Below, one piece after another: positions 46,081 to 54,797 of a stretch of 64,000 nucleotides of DNA. The notes under the pieces are model-generated. The model did no database searches. It was not told where the DNA came from and saw only the letters and a list, made by a program, of their open reading frames with translations. Source of the DNA: CAYWMD01 sp964458575 (GTDB taxonomy: Bacteria > Verrucomicrobiota > Verrucomicrobiia > Limisphaerales > JADLHS01); contig CAYWMD010000025.1 in NCBI GenBank assembly GCA_964458575.1, forward strand, positions 26,091 to 90,090. Reading direction: 5' to 3'. Positions within the stretch are counted from its first letter, which is position 1. Each line of letters starts with the position of its first letter. A program made the translations under genes and the position numbers.

Positions 46081-47262
46081 TCAGTTTGCGGATGAAACCG
46101 TTTGAACGGGCGCGGCCGGTTTGGTTTGCGGTTTCGCCGGCGCCACAAACGGAACTTCCTTCACCTGCACGCCGGGCCGGACTTTTTGCATTCCTTCCAC
46201 GACCACGCGCTCACCGATCGCCAGACCGGAGGTGACCAGCCATTGGTCGCCGATGGCGCGATCGAGGTTCAGCATTCGTTGCTCAACCTGCGCGCTGCCG
46301 TTCACCACCAAAGCAAGCGGATTTCCCTTGGTGTCGCGCGAGACAGATTGTTGGGGAATCAGAATGGCCTGGTCATTGACGCCCTCCTTGACCAGCGCGC
46401 GCACGAACATGCCCGGTAGCAGCACGCCGTCCGGATTCGGGAATACCATGCGCAAGATCACCGTCGCCGTGCTCGGATCCACCGAAACGTCGCGAAATTG
46501 CAGCGTCCCGTGCAAAGGATATTTCGCGCCGTCAGGGAGGATCAATTCCACGTCGTTGACGTTCGTGCTGTCCTGGCTGAGTTGCCCCTGCTGCAATCGG
46601 CGTTGCAATCGCAGCAGCTCGGTCGTGGATTGCGGCACGTCCACGTAGATCGGATCGAGTTGTTGAATCGTCGCCAGCTCCACCGGCTGATACGCTGTCA
46701 CAATCGCGCCATCGGTCACCGACGATGTCCCGATGCGGCCCGAGATGGGCGAAACCACCGTGGCGTAATTCAGGTTGATGCGCGCCGTCTCCACCGTGGC
46801 TTTGTAGTATTGAATGTCGGCCTCGGCCTGCTTGAGGGCGGCGGACGCATCGTCGAAGTCCTGCTGGCTGACCGCCTTGTCAGCGAGCGCCTGCTGGTAG
46901 CGCTCCACCCGCGACCGGATGGCGGGCACGTTGGCTTCCGCCCGGCCCAAGGCCGCCTTGGCATTGTCGAGCGCGGCCTGAAACGGGGCGGGGTCAATTT
47001 GATACAATCCCTGGCCGGCCTTGACGTCCGAGCCTTCGGTGAAAAGGCGTTTTAAAATGAGACCATTGACCTGCGGTCGAATCTCCGCCACACGGAACGG
47101 CGAAGTCCGGCCGGGCAACTCGGTGGTCAACAATGCCGGCTGGCGGGTTACGGTGATGGTCGCTACTTCCGGCACCACGGTCGGCGGGGCTTTTGTTCGC
47201 GAACACGAAGTCAGCGTAGTGGCGGCAATCAACAGGATGAGCGTGCGAAACGAAATATTCAT
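46081..47262 (-). CDS. RND efflux membrane-fusion lipoprotein (AcrA family)
   Basis: 393-residue periplasmic adaptor linking the RND pump and the outer-membrane channel. Lipoprotein signal MNISFRTLILLIAATTLTSC (Cys20). Seen: ELPGRTSPFRVAEIRPQVNGLI (lipoyl domain first half), a helical hairpin rich in Ala and Gln (about 100-170), INLNYATVVSPISGRIG, and VVEGMQKVRPGVQV. It is the first gene of the RND operon. No regulator gene sits directly beside it. Confidence 0.94.
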   Translation of the reverse strand: MNISFRTLILLIAATTLTSCSRTKAPPTVVPEVATITVTRQPALLTTELPGRTSPFRVAEIRPQVNGLILKRLFTEGSDVKAGQGLYQIDPAPFQAALDNAKAALGRAEANVPAIRSRVERYQQALADKAVSQQDFDDASAALKQAEADIQYYKATVETARINLNYATVVSPISGRIGTSSVTDGAIVTAYQPVELATIQQLDPIYVDVPQSTTELLRLQRRLQQGQLSQDSTNVNDVELILPDGAKYPLHGTLQFRDVSVDPSTATVILRMVFPNPDGVLLPGMFVRALVKEGVNDQAILIPQQSVSRDTKGNPLALVVNGSAQVEQRMLNLDRAIGDQWLVTSGLAIGERVVVEGMQKVRPGVQVKEVPFVAPAKPQTKPAAPVQTVSSAN

Positions 47263-47299
47263 GTGTGGTTGGTGACTTGGCAGTTTGGAAAATCCATAT

Positions 47300-47617
47300 T
47301 TAACTTACGCCGATGAGCGACACCGGTTCGTCGCCATTTTCCCGCGCCGTGCCGGTCGCGTTGGGGTCAAGTCTCGGGCTGCCATCCACGACGAACAGGT
47401 ATCGGTGATGGCCGTGATTCAATTCCAGACTCGCCATCCAGCGACCGTCCGGCATCCGGCGCATCGGCGTCGCGGCGAGATCCCATCCATTGAAATCGCC
47501 CACGAGCCGTACGCCCTGCGCATCGGGCGCCGTGCAGAAAAAATCCACGTGATGGCGCGTCCGTCTTGCCGAGTAACGCGGCAGGGCGGCGTTGGTTTCA
47601 CGGATCGCAGCGCTCAT
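47300..47617 (-). CDS. Stand-alone CBM48-like glycogen-binding domain protein
   Basis: 105 residues. The segment VDFFCTAPDAQGVRLVGDFNGWDLAATPMRRMPDGRW...YLFVVDGSPRLDPNA matches the AMPK-beta / CBM48 glycogen-binding fold; GDFNGW is diagnostic. There is no catalytic domain. Its ATG overlaps the stop of the upstream thioredoxin-like gene by 4 bp (ATGA). Stand-alone copies occur in several bacteria and probably bind glycogen or starch; the link to the thioredoxin-like protein is unknown. Confidence 0.88.
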   Translation of the reverse strand: MSAAIRETNAALPRYSARRTRHHVDFFCTAPDAQGVRLVGDFNGWDLAATPMRRMPDGRWMASLELNHGHHRYLFVVDGSPRLDPNATGTARENGDEPVSLIGVS

Positions 47618-48009
47618 GGTCTGTTGCCGTTGTTGCCGGTGGGGGTGGAAGACTCGTCGCTGCCTTTTTGAAAGACCGATTGCAACTTCGCGAGAATCGC
47701 CTCCTTGCTGACCGTGCCGATCACCCTGGCACTGAGGTTTCCGTCCACAAAAAACAACAAAGCCGGAATGGATTGGATGTCATACACCAGGCTGAGATCA
47801 GGATTATCGTCGGCGTTGAGCTTGACGACCTTCACGCCCTTCTTGCCCGCCGCCGCAATTTCATCCAGCACCGAATCGAGAACGTGGCAAGGCCGGCTCC
47901 ACGGCGCCGAAAATACAACGATCACCACTCCCTTCGACCTGAGGACTTCCACCTCGAAATCTGCTTCGTGGATTTCCATGATCCGGGCTTGGCCGTGCGG
48001 TGCGTTCAT
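47614..48009 (-). CDS. Thioredoxin-like protein with altered active site (W-S-R-P-C)
   Basis: 131 residues from ATG 48009. The thioredoxin fold is clear: VVIVVFSAPWSRPCHVLDSVLDEI, VKVVKLNADDNPDLSLVYDIQSIPALLFFVDG. The usual W-C-G-P-C is W-S-R-P-C, so the first, nucleophilic Cys is absent and only the resolving Cys remains; ordinary disulfide reductase activity is unlikely. It could be a chaperone-like or binding variant. Co-translated with the CBM48 protein. Confidence 0.85.
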   Translation of the reverse strand: MNAPHGQARIMEIHEADFEVEVLRSKGVVIVVFSAPWSRPCHVLDSVLDEIAAAGKKGVKVVKLNADDNPDLSLVYDIQSIPALLFFVDGNLSARVIGTVSKEAILAKLQSVFQKGSDESSTPTGNNGNRP

Positions 48010-48208
48010 TTTTTCGACTGCGACTGGCAATCCGAAACTCTATTTGCACCGGACGTGCCAACGCTGGGCGTCGCAGCAAACAGCCACAAAATCCAAAGCT
48101 TTCCACAACTTTGGCGTTGATGCCGACCGGTTCGACAAATTGAACGTCCGAAAAGTCGTCCGGAACTTGGTGGACGTCATTGCGCATCTCGGGCAAAGTT
48201 GTTGGGTC

Positions 48209-49831
48209 ATGGAATCCGAAAGTGACAGCCGGTTTGATCCGAATTTCGCGCTCAAGATGCTCCTGGAGATTGCGCACGAGCACTCGTTGGAGCAATTGCT
48301 TCAGAAGCTCGTGCGATTGGCGGTGGAGCGGCCTTACATGGTGTGCGTTCAAATCTGGCTCATCGAGGCTGGCGATCGCTGTGCCGTTTGTCCACATCGC
48401 TCGGATTGTCCCGACCAGTCCCGCTGCCTGCATCTGGTCGCAGGCAAAGGGGTCTCGCTGGCCGCGTCGCCAGCAGAATCCCCACGTTTTGATGATCCGA
48501 ATGCGCGAATTCCGTTGGGCTTGGGCTTTGTTGGCAAAGCCGCCATGACCGGTGAGCAAATAATTCTGCGCGATCTGTCCCAGCATCGCGATGATCTAGC
48601 TGGATTCGACTGGCTGGAGCAGGAACAGATTCGCGGCTGCGGCGCAACCCCCATCACTTACAAAGGCGAAATCCTGGGTGCAATTGTTGGCTTCATGCGG
48701 GCGACGCCATCCGAGGAAGGCCGGCCGTGGGGACGGGTGTTTGCCGACCACATCGGCTCGGCGATCGCCAACGCGCGCGCCTTCGAGGAAATCCGGCGGC
48801 TCAAGGCTCAACTCGAACAGCAAAACGTTTATCTTCAGGAGGAGGTGCTCGAGGCCCGGGCGTTCGGCGATCTCGTCGGCCAAAGTGCCGCGCTGCGGCA
48901 AATCGTCAGCCAGATTGATCTGGTCGCGCCGACGGAAGCCTCGGTGCTCATTCTGGGCGAAACCGGCACGGGCAAGGAACTCGTCGCGCGCGAGATTCAC
49001 CGTCGCAGCCAGCGCAAAGACGGTCCGCTGGTGCGCGTGAATTGCGCCTCCATTCCCAAGGACCTTTTTGAAAGCGAATTCTTCGGCCACGTCCGCGGTT
49101 CGTTCACGGGCGCCGTCAGGGACCGCGCCGGCCGATTTGAAACGGCGGAGGGCGGGACGATTTTTTTGGATGAGATCGGAGACGTGCCACAGGACATGCA
49201 AAGCAAACTGTTGCGCGTCTTGCAGGAAAAACGTTACGAGCGCGTGGGCGACGACCGCACACGTCAGGCGAATGTCCGCATCATCGCCGCCACGAATCGC
49301 GACTTGAAGAAAGCCGTGGCGGCGGGCCGTTTTCGCGAAGACCTCTATTATCGCCTGCACGTTTTCCCGATCCAGGTGGCGCCGCTGCGGGAACGCATGG
49401 ACGACCTCCCGCTGTTGGCGAAGCATTTTGTTGATCTGTCCACCAAGGAGTTGAAGTGCGCAAAACCGCGTCTAACGAAAGCCGGCGTGACCCGGCTGCA
49501 GAGTTACAACTGGCCGGGCAACGTTCGCGAATTGCGCAACGTCATCGAGCGCGCCGTCATCCTCGCGCGCGGCGGCCCGTTGAACTTTGACCTGCCGGTG
49601 ACAAGCTCCGGGCTAACTCCGGCTGGAGTCAAACCACCACCCGGCCCAAGGAGCGCGCCTGAATTCTTCACGGAAGCCGAAATGCAACGCCGCGAACGCG
49701 AGAACCTGCTCGCGGTCCTGGAAAAGACCCGCTGGAAAATCAAGGGCGCCGACGGCGCGGCGGAACTGCTGGGCGTCAAACCGACGACGCTGCTTTCGCG
49801 AATCAAAAAGATGGGTCTGAAGCGCCAATGA
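48209..49831 (+). CDS. Sigma54-dependent transcriptional activator with GAF domain
   Basis: 540 residues from ATG 48209. The N-terminal GAF domain (about 15-195) contains a cysteine cluster CAVCPHRSDCPDQSRC, which could bind metal, heme or redox signals. The central AAA+ domain has Walker A GETGTGKE, the sigma54 contact loop as GSFTGA (usual GAFTGA), and Walker B GGTIFLDEIGD. A C-terminal Fis-type HTH follows (WKIKGADGAAELLGVKPTTLLSRIKKMGLKRQ region). It activates sigma54 promoters; targets are not identifiable. Divergent from the thioredoxin-like gene. Confidence 0.93.
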   Translation: MESESDSRFDPNFALKMLLEIAHEHSLEQLLQKLVRLAVERPYMVCVQIWLIEAGDRCAVCPHRSDCPDQSRCLHLVAGKGVSLAASPAESPRFDDPNARIPLGLGFVGKAAMTGEQIILRDLSQHRDDLAGFDWLEQEQIRGCGATPITYKGEILGAIVGFMRATPSEEGRPWGRVFADHIGSAIANARAFEEIRRLKAQLEQQNVYLQEEVLEARAFGDLVGQSAALRQIVSQIDLVAPTEASVLILGETGTGKELVAREIHRRSQRKDGPLVRVNCASIPKDLFESEFFGHVRGSFTGAVRDRAGRFETAEGGTIFLDEIGDVPQDMQSKLLRVLQEKRYERVGDDRTRQANVRIIAATNRDLKKAVAAGRFREDLYYRLHVFPIQVAPLRERMDDLPLLAKHFVDLSTKELKCAKPRLTKAGVTRLQSYNWPGNVRELRNVIERAVILARGGPLNFDLPVTSSGLTPAGVKPPPGPRSAPEFFTEAEMQRRERENLLAVLEKTRWKIKGADGAAELLGVKPTTLLSRIKKMGLKRQ

Positions 49832-49896
49832 CGTGGATGGCGATGGCGCAAAAACTTCAGAACCGTGAAGGGTTGCTTCGTGACTTCAGGCTCATG

Positions 49897-49936
49897 CCGT
49901 TTTAACGTTCCACCGTTTTAACGAATCAACGATTGA
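49897..49936. repeat. R9-like repeat before hemH
   Basis: A/T-rich element related to that at 28462-28556, directly ahead of the hemH start. It probably carries part of the hemH leader. Confidence 0.4.
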
Positions 49937-49937
49937 C

Positions 49938-50948
49938 ATGAGCAAAGCTGTCTTATTGGTCAACCTCGGCTCGCCGGATTCGCCGTCCGTGCCCGACGTG
50001 CGCCGTTATCTGAACGAGTTTCTGATGGATGGGCGCGTGCTCGACCTCGCCTGGCCGTTGCGCCGGTTCGTGGTGGGAATGATTCTCATCAAGCGACCCG
50101 CGGAATCCGGCCACGCTTACGAAAAAATCTGGACGAAGGATGGCTCGCCATTGGTCGTCACGAGCAAACATGTCCATGCGGCGCTGCAGAAACGAGTGAA
50201 AATTCCGGTCGAGTTGGCGATGCGGTACCAAAACCCGTCAATCCCGTCGGCCGTGAAAAGCCTTGCGGCCAAAGGCGCGACGGATGTGCTACTCATTCCG
50301 CTCTTCCCGCATTACGCAATGTCGAGTTACGAAACCGCTGTCGTCCGTGTGCAGGAAGTCGCGGCCCAATTCGCGCCGCAAATGAAAATCACCGTCCAGC
50401 CGCCGTATTATCACGATCCGGATTACATTGCGGCGCTGGTTGCGAGCGCGGCGGATTTTCTGAAGCAGGAATACGATCATCTGCTGTTCAGTTATCACGG
50501 AATTCCTGAGCGGCATTTGATCAAGTCCGACACCACCGGTTGCCATTGCCTCAAGGTCGAGAATTGCTGCGAGGTCGCCAGCCCGGCGCACGCGACGTGT
50601 TACCGCGCACAATGTCTCGCCACCACGGCGGCGTTCGTTAAGCTCGCGGGCGTGCCGAAGGAAAAGTATTCCGTCTCCTTTCAATCGCGGCTTGGCAAAG
50701 ACCCGTGGCTGAAACCGTACACGGATTACGAGCTGGTGCGACTGGCGCAGGAAGGGAAAAAGAGGATGATGGTCATCTGCCCGGCCTTCGTATCGGACTG
50801 TCTGGAAACAATCGAGGAAATCGGCATGCGCGGTTGCGCAGATTTCATGGCCGCGAGTGGAAAGGAGTTCACGCGCATTCCGTGCATGAACGAGCACCCG
50901 CTTTGGATTACCGCGTTGGAAAAAATGGTGGCGCGATTTGCGCCGTAG
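49938..50948 (+). CDS. hemH: Ferrochelatase
   Basis: Inserts Fe2+ into protoporphyrin IX, the last step of heme b synthesis. 336 residues: MSKAVLLVNLGSPDSP, YRRYLNEFL-like start, FPHYAMSSYETAV, LFSYHGIPERH with the catalytic His, VSFQSRLGKDPWLKP, and VICPAFVSDCLETIEEIG. Several cysteines (CHC, NCC, CYRAQC) lie in the middle, suggesting a possible Fe-S cluster as in some other ferrochelatases. Its TAG stop is the first base triplet of an inverted repeat shared with the convergent gene. It works with hemG in the same window. Confidence 0.96.
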   Translation: MSKAVLLVNLGSPDSPSVPDVRRYLNEFLMDGRVLDLAWPLRRFVVGMILIKRPAESGHAYEKIWTKDGSPLVVTSKHVHAALQKRVKIPVELAMRYQNPSIPSAVKSLAAKGATDVLLIPLFPHYAMSSYETAVVRVQEVAAQFAPQMKITVQPPYYHDPDYIAALVASAADFLKQEYDHLLFSYHGIPERHLIKSDTTGCHCLKVENCCEVASPAHATCYRAQCLATTAAFVKLAGVPKEKYSVSFQSRLGKDPWLKPYTDYELVRLAQEGKKRMMVICPAFVSDCLETIEEIGMRGCADFMAASGKEFTRIPCMNEHPLWITALEKMVARFAP

Positions 50949-51112
50949 CGGCGGTCGTCCCGACTGCCGTAGAGGGCGGCATCCTGCCGCCCGGAAGAAC
51001 GCGCGAACATTTCAGCGATCCAGGTATTCCGATGAACGGTTGGTGAGTCGGAAGGTTTTTTCCGCCGGGCGGGACGCCGCGGCTCTACGGCCGGCGAGGA
51101 CGCCCGCCGCTA
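50946..51112. repeat. R6 inverted repeat that supplies two stop codons
   Basis: Imperfect arms at 50946-50994 and 51065-51112 (about 48 nt each). The outermost TAG of each arm, read outward, is the stop codon of hemH on the left and of the FeoA-like gene on the right. Confidence 0.85.
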
Positions 51113-51391
51113 CCGCGCCGGTTGGAGGACCGGCTCGACCATGATCGTCCGCGCCAGCGCCTCGCTGATGGCCAGCCGCGCGTTACAAACCTGGCAGATG
51201 AAATTGGTCTGATTGGTGACCAGCCGGATGATTTGATCCTCGCCCAGGCCGATTTCGCGCAGGCGATCCTGAACCTCCGGCGCGGCGCAAAGCTGCTTGA
51301 TGCGCACGGCCACGCCCGTTCGGACGCAGTTCAACGGGCAAACCTCACAGCGAGGTTCGCTTGGCGCGTAATTGTGCTGGCCCAGATTCAT
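51110..51391 (-). CDS. FeoA-like protein with N-terminal cysteine motif
   Basis: 93 residues from ATG 51391; an ATG at 51457 would add 22 residues. The N terminus has CEVCPLNC. The C-terminal 70 residues fit the SH3-like FeoA domain: VAVRIKQLCAAPEVQDRLREIGLGEDQIIRLV and ARLAISEALARTIMVEPV. FeoA domains work in ferrous iron uptake. It converges on hemH, sharing repeat R6, and lies close to heme genes, which fits iron metabolism. No feoB is visible in the window. Confidence 0.8.
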   Translation of the reverse strand: MNLGQHNYAPSEPRCEVCPLNCVRTGVAVRIKQLCAAPEVQDRLREIGLGEDQIIRLVTNQTNFICQVCNARLAISEALARTIMVEPVLQPAR

Positions 51392-51551
51392 TTGCCACCG
51401 AAAGGCTCGTCGTTGGGAGGCAAACTCACCACACGAATTTTGCCCTTCCATTGTCATTTATTGCACAACCGGCCAACGCGATCTTTGACCTGGCTCAAAT
51501 CACTTGGGATTAGGGGCTGAGAGCGACGACAAGGCTGGCCGTGCTTTCAAC

Positions 51552-52202
51552 TCACGGCAGCGCCAGCCGATTGGTGGTGACGCCAGTCCGTGCCAATGCT
51601 TCATTCATACGCTGTTTGTCGAAGGGCAGCACCGAACCATCTGCGAGTGCGATGTTTCCGGACCGCTTATGAATCGCCGCTGTCCAGCCAACCGTGTCGT
51701 TGGTTTGGAGCATCACAATTCCGGATTTAGTGGCGACACCGTCAACTTCCAGATTTGGATCGCCCGAAAGAAACATCTGCGGCTGGTCTGCGCTGGTGTC
51801 CATGCCAATGAAGTAGCTGACGTTGCTGTTGAACTGCAAACCGGCAAAGGCAGGAACGGCCAGCCGATTGTCCGAAGGACAGATGAGAAAACGTGGTTCG
51901 GCCAGTTCATTGGACATTACCTGAAATGCCCGCCAGACTTCACCTCTCGTGATGGCTTGCTGTGCGCCTCCTCGGCGGTCAGGGACTTGCGTTGGAAACC
52001 AATCAGATGAATCCGTTGACCAGAGGTGAAACGCCACGCCAATTACCTTTAGATTCTCACCGCATTGTTGCTGCCGGACCTTCTCCTTCGCTCGCGGCAC
52101 ACGGGAGATTAACAGCAACAACAACGCTACGACGGCGATTAAAATCACCAGAAGTTCTACCACCGTGAACGCGGCCTTTCGTCCGATGTGCCGTTTCATC
52201 AT
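51552..52202 (-). CDS. Type II secretion pseudopilin-like protein (H-X9-DG type)
   Basis: 216 residues with a prepilin-type N terminus (KAAFTVVELLVILIAVVALLL): the conserved Phe-Thr-x2-Glu at the cleavage site and a hydrophobic helix. The C-terminal part has the H-X9-DG motif near KRSGNIALADGSVL, typical of the large pseudopilin family of Verrucomicrobiota and Planctomycetota. Last of four tandem paralogues. The exact partner is unknown. Confidence 0.9.
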   Translation of the reverse strand: MMKRHIGRKAAFTVVELLVILIAVVALLLLLISRVPRAKEKVRQQQCGENLKVIGVAFHLWSTDSSDWFPTQVPDRRGGAQQAITRGEVWRAFQVMSNELAEPRFLICPSDNRLAVPAFAGLQFNSNVSYFIGMDTSADQPQMFLSGDPNLEVDGVATKSGIVMLQTNDTVGWTAAIHKRSGNIALADGSVLPFDKQRMNEALARTGVTTNRLALP

Positions 52203-52225
52203 TCAAGCAGTTGGATATTCATTGG

Positions 52226-52915
52226 TCACGGCATCGCCAGCCGGTTGGTGGCCAGCCCTGTGTTGCACAAGATTTGTCGAAGCCGCTGGCTGTTTGGAGT
52301 TACCACCGAACCATCTACCAGCGCCACGTTGCCATGCTTGTCGTGCCGCTTTGAAGTCCAAGCCACGGGAGTATTGGTCCATAGTTGCAGCAATCCCGGC
52401 TTGGGCAGCTTCCCGGCCGCTGTGAAGTTGTCATCGCCGGAGAGTATCATGGCGGAGTTCGTCTGATTCGCATCCACCCCGATGAAATAGCTCACACTGA
52501 GGTCGTTGGTGAGTGGAATCTGGCCGGCGGGCAATGGCGTCGTCGTGTCGAATCTGATTGCTGGCTTTCGTTTTGCGTTGGTTTCGTTCGGGCAGAACAA
52601 AACTTTTGGTGTGCTCAGTTCGTTGGAGAGGACCAGGAAATGCACATACACGATACCGCTGCCAACCAATTCCTTCGTGCCGCCGTTGGTAACCGATACT
52701 TCCATGGGAAACTTGTCCCCGTTGTCCCCGGCCCAGAGGCGAAAGGACAGTCCGATTTGCTTCAAGTTGTTCACACAACTGATTCGACTGGCGCGTCGGG
52801 GATGCACCAATTGCGGCAGAAAAACCGCGATCAAAACCGCCAGAATGAACGTAACGAGCATCGCCTCGATGAGCGAGAAGCCCTTGCTCCGCCAAGTATG
52901 CCGCTTTTGTCTCAT
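52226..52915 (-). CDS. Type II secretion pseudopilin-like protein (H-X9-DG type)
   Basis: 229 residues. Prepilin leader with KGFSLIEAMLVTFILAVLIAVF (Phe-Ser-Leu-Ile-Glu), a soluble domain with NNLKQIGLSFRLWAGDNGDKFPMEV, DLSVSYFIGVDANQ and KHGNVALVDGSVV, the H-X9-DG signature. Clearly paralogous to its neighbours. Its ATG overlaps the upstream gene's stop (ATGA). Confidence 0.9.
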   Translation of the reverse strand: MRQKRHTWRSKGFSLIEAMLVTFILAVLIAVFLPQLVHPRRASRISCVNNLKQIGLSFRLWAGDNGDKFPMEVSVTNGGTKELVGSGIVYVHFLVLSNELSTPKVLFCPNETNAKRKPAIRFDTTTPLPAGQIPLTNDLSVSYFIGVDANQTNSAMILSGDDNFTAAGKLPKPGLLQLWTNTPVAWTSKRHDKHGNVALVDGSVVTPNSQRLRQILCNTGLATNRLAMP

Positions 52916-53574
52916 GGCATCAAAAGCCGGTTTGTCGCGACGCCAGTTGCAACGAAGGCGGCACGCAGTCGCACGGAATTGAACGTCTGAACACTTCCGT
53001 CCGCCAATAAAATGTTTCCCTGGTTCGAGTGGCGCTGGGACGTCCAGGCAATCGGACTGTTCGTCCCGAGCGCCACCAATCCCCGTTTCAACGGCAATGA
53101 TCTTGAAGACAAATTGTCGTCGCCAGAGAGGAACGTCGTGGTATTCGTTTCCGTCGCGTCAGGGCCAATGAAATAGCTCAGGTTCGCGTCGGCAAAATTC
53201 GTTTCAAACGACGTCGCCCGGGTCCGCCGCAAATCCATCGGACAAAACAACAACTTGGGAGTGGACAACTCGTTCGACATGACTCGAAAGTGCGGGGCGA
53301 CGAGCGCGCCACCGAGGAGTTCCATCGTACCGCCGTTCGTGACCGAGACTTCCATGGGATACTTGTCCCCATTGTCCAGCGCCCACAGGCGAAAAGCCAG
53401 CCCGACTTGCTTCAGGTTGGTCACACATTGGAACGTGGGCGACGGTCGCCGCGGACGCTTCACCCGCGGTAGCCAGAGTGCAATGAGCACGGCCAGAATG
53501 AATGAAATAATGATCGCCTCGATGAGGGAGAAACCCTGCCGGTTACGCCGTTTTGCTTTTAGGCAGAGGATCAT
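52912..53574 (-). CDS. Type II secretion pseudopilin-like protein (H-X9-DG type)
   Basis: 220 residues from ATG 53574. Prepilin leader RQGFSLIEAIIISFILAVLI; then VTNLKQVGLAFRLWALDNGDKYPMEVSVTNGG, SYFIGPDATE and SNQGNILLADGSVQ. It closely resembles the following paralogue, including the segment GDKYPMEVSVTNGGT. Its start overlaps the end of the upstream gene by 4 bp, so this block is an operon. Confidence 0.9.
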   Translation of the reverse strand: MILCLKAKRRNRQGFSLIEAIIISFILAVLIALWLPRVKRPRRPSPTFQCVTNLKQVGLAFRLWALDNGDKYPMEVSVTNGGTMELLGGALVAPHFRVMSNELSTPKLLFCPMDLRRTRATSFETNFADANLSYFIGPDATETNTTTFLSGDDNLSSRSLPLKRGLVALGTNSPIAWTSQRHSNQGNILLADGSVQTFNSVRLRAAFVATGVATNRLLMP

Positions 53575-54671
53575 GGCATCCGGTTGGGGTGAATGTTTGC
53601 TTCGCGCCGGCGACCCCGGCCGGCTCTCCAAATATAAAACCGCCAGGCCAGATAGAGCAGCAGTAGCAGCAGCACCAACAGATACGTCCATTTGATCAAA
53701 CCTTGCAAAAACGACACCACCTGCGAATCAAACTGGCTCAACATCATCGCCTCTTCCGTTGCGCCCCCCGCTCCGCCCGCCGGGGTGTTGGTCGAAACCA
53801 TCGGCAAAGTGGCTTTTTGAGCGCTGACCTGTTCCGAGACGTCTTGGGGGAGTGAGCCCGATCCGGTGTGTGTGGAATTCTGGGAATTCGCTGTTCCTTT
53901 TTGTGCCCGTGCCGGCGCGGCGGGCGAGCCTAGCGACATTGCGGGGAGTGGACGCTCGGCGGAAACCGGGGCCGGGGCTTGACTGTAATTAAGCGCCGTC
54001 GGTGCAGCGGTTGTTGGCCCGGGCGGCATCGCCAATTGGGCCTCCGCGAGTGAGTTCCCGGTCGGGATTGCGAGGGTTGGACCAGAAAACAATTCTACAT
54101 GCGCATCGTTGAAAACGATGTTGCCCTTGAACCGATGCAACTCGTGCGTCCAGCGCAACGGGCTGTTCGCACCGAGGGGCAACACGGTCAGAGCACCAAG
54201 CCGGTCGCTGGTCAGATTGCGGTCACCGGCGAGGATGGACGTGGCTTGGCCGTGTTCCGCCCGGACGTTTACGAAATAACTCACATTGGTGTTTTGCAGG
54301 GCCGCAAAACTTCGTGCGGACAGGAGTGTGTCCGCCGGACAAACCAGCAGTTGCGGCGTGGCCAGCTCGTTCGAGAGTGATTGATAATGGCGGGACGTGA
54401 AGTTGCCGGTCGCGTGCGTGAATTCCTCCGAGCCCCCGTCGCGCACCGGAACCTGCATCGGCAACTGGCCGCGATGATCGTTGGCGAAGACATGAGCCGC
54501 CTGTCCGACCTCCCGAAGCTGGCTGACGCAGGCGATGCGTTTTGCGCGCGACTTCGCCTGATTGAGGACCGGCAACAGCAGGGCGGCGAGAATGCTGATG
54601 ATCGCAATGACGACCAGCAGTTCAACCACGGTGAACCCGCGGGGCAACTCGCCGTGCCACGGCCGTTTCAT
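53571..54671 (-). CDS. Long pseudopilin-like protein with C-terminal membrane helix
   Basis: 366 residues from ATG 54671. Prepilin-like N terminus PRGFTVVELLVVIAIISILAALLLP; conserved SQLREVGQAAHVFANDHRGQLPMQV; KGNIVFNDAHVEL replaces the H-X9-DG motif with a D-A-H form. Unlike its neighbours it has a low-complexity Pro/Ala/Thr/Ser linker (about 230-310), followed by a second membrane helix at about 335-355 and a basic tail. It may be membrane-anchored at both ends. First gene of the tandem set. Confidence 0.88.
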   Translation of the reverse strand: MKRPWHGELPRGFTVVELLVVIAIISILAALLLPVLNQAKSRAKRIACVSQLREVGQAAHVFANDHRGQLPMQVPVRDGGSEEFTHATGNFTSRHYQSLSNELATPQLLVCPADTLLSARSFAALQNTNVSYFVNVRAEHGQATSILAGDRNLTSDRLGALTVLPLGANSPLRWTHELHRFKGNIVFNDAHVELFSGPTLAIPTGNSLAEAQLAMPPGPTTAAPTALNYSQAPAPVSAERPLPAMSLGSPAAPARAQKGTANSQNSTHTGSGSLPQDVSEQVSAQKATLPMVSTNTPAGGAGGATEEAMMLSQFDSQVVSFLQGLIKWTYLLVLLLLLLYLAWRFYIWRAGRGRRREANIHPNRMP

Positions 54672-54797
54672 ACGTGCCCACTTCCAGCACTGGCAATGCC
54701 ACGACGTTTTCAGCGTGTTTTCATCCGGCGGCGGGCACGCGATGCGCCAAGGGCGCGCATTTTGAGTGATCCTCAAACGACCCGCCGCGGTCTCCGG

